Of a stretch of 64,000 bases of DNA, positions 17,668 to 26,890 are shown in pieces. Position numbers and translations under genes: made by a program. The notes below the pieces were generated by a model. It was given only the letters and a program-made list of their open reading frames with translations, was not told the DNA's origin and did no database searches. The number at the start of each line of letters is the position of its first letter. Position 1 is the first letter of the stretch. The stretch is from Bacillota bacterium (GTDB taxonomy: Bacteria > Bacillota > Clostridia > TANB77 > CAG-465): positions 62,001-126,000 of the forward strand of contig JAEWRE010000066.1 in the NCBI GenBank assembly GCA_023460235.1. Direction: 5' to 3'.

Positions 17668-18366
17668 ATGAAAAATTCAAATGGCAATGAAATATGGGGT
17701 ATTATATTAATTATTGTTGGTGTATTACTTGGACTTAGTTCTTTTGATTTAATTGATGTATCATTATTTTTTAGAGGTTGGTGGACTTTATTTATAATAG
17801 TTCCAGCATTAGCTTCTATGTTAAGAAATGGTTTGAAAGCATCTAATACTACAATTCTTGTAATTGGTCTTATGTTTTTCTTAGCAGAAAGAGATCTTTT
17901 AAGATGGGGAATAGTATCAGGATTGTTATGGCCTGTAATTCTTGTAGGAATAGGATTCTCTGCACTATTTTCAAATAATAGATTTTTAAGAAACACTATA
18001 AGTTCAGCTGATATGAGTAAAATTAGAGAAAATACTAAAGATGGAATACAAAACTATAATGTAGTTTTTTCTGCTCAAGACGTTAAATTTCCAAATGAAA
18101 AATTTAAAGGTGCTACTGTAAATGCTATATTTGGTGGAGTAGATTTAGATTTAAGAGATGCTATAATTGATGAAGATGTAATAATTGACGTTTCAACAGT
18201 ATTTGGTGGAGTAGATATACTTGTATCATCAGATGTTGTTGTAAAAGTAAATTGTATCCCTATTTTTGGTGGAGTTGACAATAAATCAAATTGTGTTTTA
18301 ACTGAAGGAAAACCTGTAATATACTTAAATGGCACATGTGTTTTTGGTGGCATTGAAATAAAATAA
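17668..18366 (+). CDS. LiaF-like cell-envelope stress membrane protein
   Basis: The N-terminal half (about 1-115) has four hydrophobic helices resembling the LiaI/LiaF transmembrane domain. The C-terminal half is a beta-rich domain with repeated FGGVD motifs (IFGGVDLDL, VFGGVDIL, IFGGVDN, VFGGIEI), as in LiaF and related proteins. LiaF inhibits the LiaRS two-component system in Bacillus, but no liaR or liaS lies here. The role is therefore open. AGGAGG precedes ATG 17668, and scpB follows after 14 bases. Confidence 0.8.
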   Translation: MKNSNGNEIWGIILIIVGVLLGLSSFDLIDVSLFFRGWWTLFIIVPALASMLRNGLKASNTTILVIGLMFFLAERDLLRWGIVSGLLWPVILVGIGFSALFSNNRFLRNTISSADMSKIRENTKDGIQNYNVVFSAQDVKFPNEKFKGATVNAIFGGVDLDLRDAIIDEDVIIDVSTVFGGVDILVSSDVVVKVNCIPIFGGVDNKSNCVLTEGKPVIYLNGTCVFGGIEIK

Positions 18367-18380
18367 TTTAGGAGAATACA

Positions 18381-18956
18381 ATGGAACAAAATAACGTTTT
18401 AAATGTAGTTGAAGCAGTATTATTTGCTCTTGGTAGAGAAATATCAGTAGATGAACTTTCTTCAACTTTAGAACTTTCAAAAGAAGAAATATTAGAAGCA
18501 ATTGATACTTTAGCTAGTAAGTATTGCAGTAATTCTGGAATAGTGCTTGTTAAAGTAAAGGATGCTTATCAACTAGTTACAAATAATATCTATTATAAGG
18601 AAGTAAGTAAATTTATTGAAAATACTAAAAGACAAAACTTATCTTCTACTGTTCTTGAAACATTAAGTATAATAGCATATAATCCTAAAATAACTAAATC
18701 TGAAATTGAAGGAATTAGAGGGGTAAATAGTGACTTTGCGGTTAATCGTTTGCTTGAATGCGGGCTTGTAGAAGAAGTTGCAAGGCTTAATTTACCAGGT
18801 AGACCTGCAGCATATGCTGTTACAAATGAATTTTTAAAATCATGTGGCATAGATGATGTTTCAAAATTACCTGAGTTTGAAAATATAAGAATTAAAGATG
18901 AACAAATGTTAGTAAGTGATTATTCTGAAAATGAACAGGAAGAACAAACTAATTAA
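18381..18956 (+). CDS. scpB: Segregation and condensation protein B
   Basis: ScpB is the winged-helix kleisin partner of the SMC-ScpAB condensin complex, which organises and separates chromosomes. Recognisable features are VVEAVLFALGREIS at the N-terminus, ETLSIIAYNPKITKSEIEGIRG in the middle, and LGRPxx-like LPGRPAAYAVTNEFL near residue 140. The length of 191 residues is normal. scpA is not adjacent, although the two genes are usually paired in Firmicutes. addB follows 31 bases later. Confidence 0.94.
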   Translation: MEQNNVLNVVEAVLFALGREISVDELSSTLELSKEEILEAIDTLASKYCSNSGIVLVKVKDAYQLVTNNIYYKEVSKFIENTKRQNLSSTVLETLSIIAYNPKITKSEIEGIRGVNSDFAVNRLLECGLVEEVARLNLPGRPAAYAVTNEFLKSCGIDDVSKLPEFENIRIKDEQMLVSDYSENEQEEQTN

Positions 18957-18987
18957 AAAATAAAAAGAAATATAAAATGGTGATATA

Positions 18988-21900
18988 ATGAATTTGAATA
19001 TAATACTTGGTAAGTCAAAAACTGGTAAGAGTAAATATATTTATGATTTAATGCAAGATAGTATAAATAGTAGTAAAGAAACTATACTTTTTGTCCCATC
19101 TCAAATGAGAGCAATAGCCGAGGAAAACTATATGTCTTTTCTTGGTAAGGATGGGGTGATTGGTGCGAAGATTACTACTATTTCTTCGTATATAGATAAA
19201 AATATTCATAAGTATAAAATGGATTTTTCTAGTAAATATATTTCTAAATTAGATAGAAAAATTATACTTAATCAGGTAATAAACGAGAATAAGGATATTA
19301 TAAATATTTTTAAAAATGTAAGGCAAAAAGAAGGTTTTCTTGATATGCTTAACATATATATGGATATATTTAGAAAATCTAATATTAATTTAGAAAATAT
19401 AGAAAAATTAAACATAGAAAATAAATTTCTTGAATATAAACTTAAAGAAGTTGCTTCAATATATGGGAAATATATTGAGAAAGTTAACAATAATTATGTT
19501 GATAGTGTGGATGAATATAATATATTTTTAAGTGAAATATTAAATAAAAATATTGAATTAAAAGGATCAAATATATTTTTTGATGCATACAATAATTTTA
19601 CAGAATCAGAGTATAATTTTATTGAAAAAGTATTACTTTCTGGTGCCAATATTAGTATTTCATTAAATACAGATATTACTTCAAAAGAGGATATTTATTC
19701 TCAAAATACACAAATTATATTTGAAAATTCAAATAAAACATATTTAAGATTACTATCAATTTGTAACAAATTAGGTGTAAATGTTGATACGAAATATATG
19801 TATATAAATTATTCTAAATCAAATGAGAATATAAAATATTTGGCAAATAATATTTTTTCGGATTATAAAATAAAGAAAGATATTAATAGTAATTTAGAAA
19901 TTGGACTTGATGTACAGTATGTTACCAATAACTATGTTGAAATAGAAAAAGTTGCACAAATTATCTGTAATAAGGTACGAAATGGCTATAGATATAATGA
20001 TTTTGCAATATATACTACTGATATAGATAAGTATGAATCAATTTTTAAAAGGGTGTTTTATGAATATAATATACCTGTTTATATAAATAAAAAAAGTAGT
20101 ATAAAAGATTCAAAATTATCAGAATATATTACTTCAATTTTAGATCTTGCAATATTTGGAAGTAATATATCAAAAATAGTACAAATACTAAAACTTGGAC
20201 TAAACGATATAAATTTAGCTGATATATATGAATTAGAAAACTATTCAATTGAATTTAATCTATCAAAGTACTCAATTGAAAAAGAATTTACAATAAATAA
20301 TAAAAAAAATACGGACAAGTTATATGATTTAGAAACTTTAAATAATACAAGAGAAAAAATAATTAGCATATTTAAGGGCTTATCTAATATAAAAAATAAA
20401 GAATTAATATCAAATGAAATTGTTAAAATAATATATAATCATTTAGTTACAAATGGTATTCTAGACAACTATAAAAACTATATTATTGGAGAAAAAGCAT
20501 ATGCATTAAGTAATGAAAATTTCATGCGTGAGTCACAAGTGTTTGAAAAAATATCTGAGATATTTGATTCTATTTGTAAAATATATATAGAAGAAAAAAT
20601 AACAATGTTTGAATTCTATAATGTATTTAAAGTGCTACTTAAAGACTCAAATATAAAGATAATACCACCTTCCATTGATCAGGTGGAGTTATTAGATATT
20701 AATGTAAATAAAATTAGCGTTAAAAAGCAAGTATTCTTTATAGGAGTAAATGAAAATGAATTTCCTAAAAAAATAGATGAAGATATATTTTTTAACGATA
20801 TGGAAATAAATACATTAACAAATAATGATATATTTTTTAAGGAATCTGCCTTATCAAAGAATAATATGCAGCTATACAATATATATGAAGCAATATCAAA
20901 TATAGATGAAATGTTATATGTTTTTGTCCCAGTTTCTGATATGTCTGGTAAAAACTATAGGCCTTCTAGTTTGATTACTAATATAAAGCAATTGTTTAGT
21001 ATAGAAATAAAAGGAAATATAGCAGAAAAATATGAAGAAGATGATATCTTCAAAGTATATTCAAAAGAAAAATTGTTTGAGTATATGTGCGAAGATATAA
21101 TAGATAATAATTATAAAAAATATAGTGCAGCTTTGTATAAGATGTTTAAAGAAGATAAGCGATATAATACAATATTAAATTATAAAAAAGATGAAAGTAA
21201 TATAAAAAAAGAAGTTTTAGATTTAATATATGGAAATGAACTTACAACTAGTGTATCAAAACTAGAATTATTTAAGAAATGTCCATTTTCTTACTACATG
21301 AAATATTGTTTAAAAATATCTCCAAGAAAAGAATATAAAATTACATCAATTGATATGGGAAGTTTTATGCATAATGTTCTCGAAGAATTTTCTAAGTATA
21401 TATTCCAAAGAAATATATATTGGCAGTCAATATTAAAAGATGGTGAAAGATTAGACAAAGAATATGAAAAGATACTTATTCAAATAATAGAATCAAATCT
21501 AGAATCTGTATTTGGAAGCAAAAAAGATAGCATAAAATATAACATATTAAAAAGTAAACTTATAAGTGCAATGTTAAAGGCAATAACTACTGTTGCAAAA
21601 AGTTTTAATCAAAGTAATTTTGTGCCTGAAGGGTATGAAATTGAATTTAAAGAGGGCGGAATATACACTCCTATAAAATTGCAACTTCAAGATAATAAAT
21701 CAATGATACTTATAGGTAAAATAGATAGAGTTGATTCACTTGAATATGAAGATAATAAATATATTAGAGTTGTAGATTATAAATCTTCATCAAAAAATTT
21801 AAATTTAGATGATATAAAAGAAGGATTATCTCTTCAACTTATAACTTATCTTACGGCCTTTATTGAAAACAAGGATAAAAATGGAGAAAAAGCCTTTCCA

Positions 21901-22293
21901 GCAGCAATGGTATATTTTAATTTATCAGATACATTACTTACATTATCAGAATATACAGATGATACTGAAAAACTAAAAAATGCATATATAAAATCTTTGC
22001 AAATGAAAGGAATATATTTAAAAGATGCTCAAATTTTAAAACAAATGGATAATAATTTTGAACAAGACAATGGAAGGTATATATCAATTTCTAAAAGAAC
22101 AATAAACTCAAAAAATAGCAAAGCGATAGAAGAAAATGAGTTTAAAAATCTTTGTAATGAAGCAAAAGAAATCATGAAAAATATCGGAAATGAGATAACA
22201 AGTGGTGTTGTAAGGATAAAACCTAATAAAAAAGCAAATCATTGCAGATTTTGTGAGTATTCAAGTGTATGTAGAAAAAATATATGCTTGTAG
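18988..22293 (+). CDS. addB: ATP-dependent helicase/deoxyribonuclease subunit B
   Basis: AddB pairs with AddA in double-strand break resection and recombination. At 1,101 residues it has the family length. The N-terminal LGKSKTGKSKYI is a Walker A-like site. The nuclease motif is RVVDYKSSS near residue 925. Four cysteines of the C-terminal Fe-S staple are present: one in FKKCPFSYYMKYC and three in CRFCEYSSVC near the end. addA normally follows directly, but here a pilin-like gene follows. addA must therefore lie elsewhere or be absent. Confidence 0.93.
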   Translation: MNLNIILGKSKTGKSKYIYDLMQDSINSSKETILFVPSQMRAIAEENYMSFLGKDGVIGAKITTISSYIDKNIHKYKMDFSSKYISKLDRKIILNQVINENKDIINIFKNVRQKEGFLDMLNIYMDIFRKSNINLENIEKLNIENKFLEYKLKEVASIYGKYIEKVNNNYVDSVDEYNIFLSEILNKNIELKGSNIFFDAYNNFTESEYNFIEKVLLSGANISISLNTDITSKEDIYSQNTQIIFENSNKTYLRLLSICNKLGVNVDTKYMYINYSKSNENIKYLANNIFSDYKIKKDINSNLEIGLDVQYVTNNYVEIEKVAQIICNKVRNGYRYNDFAIYTTDIDKYESIFKRVFYEYNIPVYINKKSSIKDSKLSEYITSILDLAIFGSNISKIVQILKLGLNDINLADIYELENYSIEFNLSKYSIEKEFTINNKKNTDKLYDLETLNNTREKIISIFKGLSNIKNKELISNEIVKIIYNHLVTNGILDNYKNYIIGEKAYALSNENFMRESQVFEKISEIFDSICKIYIEEKITMFEFYNVFKVLLKDSNIKIIPPSIDQVELLDINVNKISVKKQVFFIGVNENEFPKKIDEDIFFNDMEINTLTNNDIFFKESALSKNNMQLYNIYEAISNIDEMLYVFVPVSDMSGKNYRPSSLITNIKQLFSIEIKGNIAEKYEEDDIFKVYSKEKLFEYMCEDIIDNNYKKYSAALYKMFKEDKRYNTILNYKKDESNIKKEVLDLIYGNELTTSVSKLELFKKCPFSYYMKYCLKISPRKEYKITSIDMGSFMHNVLEEFSKYIFQRNIYWQSILKDGERLDKEYEKILIQIIESNLESVFGSKKDSIKYNILKSKLISAMLKAITTVAKSFNQSNFVPEGYEIEFKEGGIYTPIKLQLQDNKSMILIGKIDRVDSLEYEDNKYIRVVDYKSSSKNLNLDDIKEGLSLQLITYLTAFIENKDKNGEKAFPAAMVYFNLSDTLLTLSEYTDDTEKLKNAYIKSLQMKGIYLKDAQILKQMDNNFEQDNGRYISISKRTINSKNSKAIEENEFKNLCNEAKEIMKNIGNEITSGVVRIKPNKKANHCRFCEYSSVCRKNICL

Positions 22294-22435
22294 ATGTAAA
22301 TAAAATATGTATATATAAATTTGTTTATGAGTAATTTTTTAAATATAATATAACATTATAACCTATAATATTATAAAAAGGTTGAATTTTATAAATGTTA
22401 AATTTACATCGAAATATAGTGCGTTGGAGGAACAT

Positions 22436-25259
22436 ATGAAAAGTAAGAAACGGAATATCGTTAATAGTACTGGTAATAACAATAATAGTTATTATCATTT
22501 TGGCAGGAGCAGTAATACTTAATTTAAGTAAAAATAATCCAATAGACAGTGCAAAAAAAGCAAAATTCCAAAGTGATATAGACACATTTAAGAGTGAGTT
22601 ATCACTTTATGAATTGGGAAAAATTGCAAATTCATCAGCAAATTATGATCCTAGTTTATTAAATGCAGATAAAAGTGGTTCAACTGAAAATGGAAGCCAA
22701 ACAGTTGATGCTACAAGACCAATTACAGAAATAATATCATCAATGAAGAGAACAAAATATGATGATGTTTTAGAAATTGAAGCAGGCAAACTAGTATATA
22801 TTGGAAGTAATATAACTGAATCTAACTGGGCAAGTTCATTAATAGAGGTAAAAGGATTTAGTATAAATTTATCTGTAATACCAGATTCTACACATATAAG
22901 TGGGCAAGTATCACTTTCAGGAGATATCGTAGATGTAACAAAAATTGAATATTGTAAGATATATTTATCAACAGAAAGTGGAGTAAGAACACAAGAGGCA
23001 GCAATTACAATAACAAATATGAGTTTAAGCGAAACATTTGATATAACAGAAGGAGTAGAAGAATATAAAACGTATTATATAATAGTAGATATAAAAATGA
23101 CTAATGAAGCAGAAGTAAGAACAAAAGAGTTAAAGGTAGTATCATCAGTAGATGATGTAAAGCCAAATATTGCGCAAATATCAAAACCAATATATTCAAG
23201 ATTTCTTGAGATAGCACCAGTAGCTATAACAATGAGTGATAATGATGGTGGAAGTGGGATAAGTAAAACAAATAGTAAATATATTGTTGATCAAATAAAT
23301 ACAAATTACAATGAAGAAGATTTAGTTTGGAATGCAGGTATCAATTTTACTTTTGAGGATTTTGTTTTAGATATTGCAACAATAAAACCAGAAGTACCAT
23401 CAGATGGAGAATATTATATACATGTATTATCAGTGGATAATTCAGGAAATAAAATATCATCAATATCAAGCAAAATAATGGTAGATACAACAGTACCAAA
23501 TGAACCACTAATAACAATACCAACACAATCAACAACAAGTAGTACACAAGCAACAGTAACAATGAGTGATAATACAAATGGAAGTGGACTTAATTTAAGT
23601 AATTGTAAATATATATATTCAACAATATCATCCCCATATGGAGATACAGAAGAAATATGGAATACAGCAACAGTATTTTCAAGTGCAATACAAACAATAA
23701 CTGTAACATCAAGTACTAATGAAATATATTATTTACATGTGTTATTAGTAGATAACGCAGGAAATAGAAGAGAAATATTATCAAGTGGAGTAACAACAAA
23801 TACAGATGTCCCAGTTGCACCAGTAGTAACAGGAACAGTAGCTACAAATGCATGGACAAATCAAAATGTAACATTAACAGTAAATACAGTAACATCACCC
23901 AATATAGTAAAATATGAATATACAATAAATGGAGGAAGCTTTCAAACATATAGCAGTACAGATAAAATTATAATAACAGGAGAAGGAACAACCATTATAA
24001 AAGCAAGAGCAGTTAATAATGTTGGAACAGCGGGAGCAGAAAGTGTAGGATATATAGTAAATATAGATAGAACAAGTCCAGTTGTTACATTTGGAACAAA
24101 TGGTGGTCAAAATATAACACAAGTAAGTACAACTGTAAGTGTAACAGATAGTGAGAGCGGAGTGAAGGCAACTACATTACAATATGTATGGGATACACAA
24201 AACAGTGTAACACCAAGCAGTGGATGGACTACATTTACCAATGGATCAGCACTATCAAAAACAGGTGATGGACAATATTATTTATGGATAAAAGCAACTG
24301 ATAATACTGGTAATACTATAATTGCAAAGTCAAATAAATTTATAGTAGGTGAATTGTTTGAAATAGTATCATCTATTAGAACATATAATGTGACATTTAG
24401 TGGAGCAACAACTGGATATTCATATGATAATCCTGTTATACCAGCTGGATTTAGAGCTGTAAATACAGATGATGCTAAATGGGACAATTTACTAACAGAT
24501 TGGAATAATGGATTAGTAATAGTGGATTCATATGGAAATCAATTTGTATGGGTGCCCGTAGATGGAACGAATGTAGCATATGCTAAATGGTGTACTACAA
24601 ATATATCATATGCAAATACAACAGATGATACATTACCAACTGGATTTAGTGTAAGTAATATAACTACAACATATAAAGGCTTTTATATAGCAAGATATGA
24701 ATCAGCTTTTGATTATAATAGTGGAAGTATAAGAGCAGCAAGTAAAAAAAGTAGCAATAAAACTACTACAAACTGGTCAACAACCAGAAATTCGACATAT
24801 AATGGATATTTGTGGAATTACGTAAGTTATACAGATTCTAAGAGTTATGCCGAAAGTATGGCGGCATCTTATGGATACAATACTTCACTTATTGGTACAA
24901 ATTTAATAACAGGAGCACAGTGGGATACAACTCTAAAATGGATACAAAACTCTGGAAAGACTGTAACCGATAGTAGAGCATGGGGAAATCATCCTAATTC
25001 AATATCACCTGCAAATGTTTCTGGATATGGAAATTTACAAATATCAGGCTATAGCAATTATTGGAAAGCGAAAAATATATATGATTTAGCAGGTAATGCA
25101 TGGGAATGGGCAAATGAAAAATATTCATCTTACTACATTCTTCGTGGAGGAAACTACTATGATAATGGAGCTGATTATCCAGCATCACGTCGTAGTTATG
25201 GTAATGCTTCAGACACCACAAATATTCGTAGTTTTAGAGTAGCAATATTCATAAAATAA
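22436..25259 (+). CDS. Large pilin-like surface protein with Ig-like repeats and FGE/lectin tail (paralogue 2); +1 frameshift near start
   Basis: GGAGG (22426-22430) lies 5 bases before ATG 22436, which begins MKSKK. One extra C at 22451 then shifts the frame. Skipping it gives GISLIVLVITIIV and an uninterrupted 940-residue protein almost identical at this point to the gene at 54245. The body frame alone has a TGA at 22437 and no good start before TTG 22500, which would remove most of the hydrophobic leader. The layout is a prepilin-like helix, an extracellular spacer, four Ig-like repeats with DNAGN/DNSGN turns (about 160-640), then an FGE-sulfatase/lectin-like domain (FVWVPVDG, GFYIARYE, NIYDLAGNAWEW). 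The last 47 residues have mostly NNY codons and CGT arginines, unlike the AGA-only body. It could be an inactivated gene, an assembly error, or a recoded gene. Confidence 0.8.
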
Positions 25260-25320
25260 AAATAGAATAAAAGATATACTTAATTATTAAGTTTAGTTAA
25301 GATTATATAAATTTATACAT

Positions 25321-25356
25321 AAAAAGGAAGTGATTTTGAAATTACTTCCTTTTTAC
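25321..25356 (+). terminator. Terminator after paralogue 2
   Basis: AAAAAGGAAGT and ACTTCCTTTTT form a stem of about 11-13 bp ending in a T-run. Confidence 0.85.
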
Positions 25357-25417
25357 ACACTTTTAAATATTAATAAAAAATTTCTGTAATAATTTTGTAA
25401 AAAATGGTCATAAACAC

Positions 25418-25445
25418 TTGCAATTATACAAAAACACGATATAAT
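25418..25445 (+). promoter_or_regulatory. Promoter of the coiled-coil protein gene
   Basis: TTGCAA (25418-25423) and TATAAT (25440-25445) are separated by 16 bases. Confidence 0.6.
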
Positions 25446-25495
25446 ATAAGTATAAAAAATGTAATTAAATATGGAATTAAGGAGAGGATTGAAAT

Positions 25496-26746
25496 ATGGC
25501 AGATATAGTTGCTAGTTCTAAAAGAAAAATAAATCTTTTCGATAGGGTCATACAAAGTGTAGTAATAATGGTAAATATGAGTAAAATGAATAGAGCTATT
25601 GATGAACATTTATCAGTTTTACAAAGAACAGAAGGCGAAGAAAAAAGATTATATCAAGAAAATATATTAAGAGAAATTGTATTTGTAAAGTATCAATATG
25701 ATATAATGCAAAGAGAAATGTATGAGCTTAAACTTTCGTACCCAAATGAAATAATTGAAAAGATTAATTCTTCAGATAAGACTGAAAGATTAGAACTTCA
25801 AAAATCTTTCCTTGAAATGGAATATGATAGAGTAACAAAATCTAAGTTTAAAGCAAGAGAAGATATAAAATTTAATTTACTTGCTATTTCATCAGCTATT
25901 GATGCAGTTAAGCAAAATATTAAAGATGAAGGAAAGTCTCAAAGATATAACAAAATAATAAAAGTTGCAGAAGATATAGATACAAAAGTTCAAACAGAAG
26001 AATATAATGAAGAAATGTACAAGCAGTTATTTGAAGTTGTTGATGAATATGTAAGTTATATTAATGATAATTACGATATATCAAAACTTCCTTCTGATGA
26101 AAGAGAGTTAATTGAATTTGTAATTGAAACTATGATAAAAGGAATTGAATCTGATATTGATAAACATATGTATGAGTTCAATTTAATAATAAATATATGT
26201 AAAAATTCATATAGATATTTCAAAGTTATAGATAATGTATTTTTAAAACTTCAAAAAATATATGATGAGAGTTTAGAAAAAGAAATAATGAATGTAAAAG
26301 ATTATCTTAGAATGTATAAAGAAATATATGATATGAAAATTAAAACTAAGGTAAATGATGTACATAGAACAATTAATACAGAAGATGAATATCTTGAATA
26401 TTCAAGACTTGCTGCAAATGGTGAAGATGAAGAATTTAATAAGTTTATTGTAAATTCTGCAATTAAAACTGCATCTTCAGATAAAGTAAAAAATGTTCTT
26501 AAAAAATCTATAAAACAAGATGAAGAAATTGAAGAAATAATATTAGATGAATTAAAGCTAGAAGATGAATATAATGAAGCTGAAAATGATGTAGCAAATG
26601 AAGTAATAGATGATGAAATTAAAAAAGTAAAAACTAGAGGAAGACCTAAGGGGAAAGCAGTTAAGAGTGCAAAAGTAAAAACAAAAAGTTCTAGTAGCTC
26701 AAAATCTACTTTGAAAACAAAGAAAAGTAAAGAAAAAGTTGGCTAA
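25496..26746 (+). CDS. Hypothetical coiled-coil protein with a basic C-terminal tail
   Basis: I recognise no family. The 416 residues are highly charged and helical. Coiled-coil-like heptads run through most of residues 35-330, and there is no signal peptide or membrane segment. The last 45 residues are lysine- and serine-rich and include TRGRPKGK, an AT-hook-like motif, suggesting contact with DNA or another polyanion. AAGGAGAGG lies 9 bases before ATG 25496. It has its own promoter and terminator and lies just upstream of spoIIE, but no functional link is shown. Confidence 0.8.
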   Translation: MADIVASSKRKINLFDRVIQSVVIMVNMSKMNRAIDEHLSVLQRTEGEEKRLYQENILREIVFVKYQYDIMQREMYELKLSYPNEIIEKINSSDKTERLELQKSFLEMEYDRVTKSKFKAREDIKFNLLAISSAIDAVKQNIKDEGKSQRYNKIIKVAEDIDTKVQTEEYNEEMYKQLFEVVDEYVSYINDNYDISKLPSDERELIEFVIETMIKGIESDIDKHMYEFNLIINICKNSYRYFKVIDNVFLKLQKIYDESLEKEIMNVKDYLRMYKEIYDMKIKTKVNDVHRTINTEDEYLEYSRLAANGEDEEFNKFIVNSAIKTASSDKVKNVLKKSIKQDEEIEEIILDELKLEDEYNEAENDVANEVIDDEIKKVKTRGRPKGKAVKSAKVKTKSSSSSKSTLKTKKSKEKVG

Positions 26747-26755
26747 TTATCTGTT

Positions 26756-26800
26756 ACATTAAAATGATCTATATTGCTATATGGTCATTTTAATGTATTT
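26756..26800 (+). terminator. Terminator before spoIIE
   Basis: ACATTAAAATGA (26756-26767) pairs with TCATTTTAATGT (26785-26796), with inner TATA/TATA pairing, followed by a T-rich run. Confidence 0.8.
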
Positions 26801-26826
26801 TTATTTAATTTAAAAAGAATATAAAA

Positions 26827-26860
26827 TTTGACAAAAAAATAATAAATGATGTTGTAAAAT
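26827..26860 (+). promoter_or_regulatory. spoIIE promoter with 21-bp spacer (Spo0A-type)
   Basis: TTGACA (26828-26833) and TAAAAT (26855-26860) are separated by 21 bases instead of 17. In Bacillus subtilis the sigma-A promoters of spoIIG and spoIIE have the same abnormal spacing and need Spo0A-phosphate. The complement of 26827-26834 reads TTGTCAAA, one mismatch from the 0A-box TTGTCGAA, overlapping the -35 element as expected. Confidence 0.6.
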
Positions 26861-26890
26861 AGATAGTATAAATGTAGATGAGGTGAAAAC

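Noticed and set aside
23300..24130. Long minus-strand open frames inside the pilin-like genes and the sporulation genes
   Set aside because: They are shadows of strongly coding plus-strand frames, with low-complexity Leu/Ile/Tyr composition and no ribosome binding sites.
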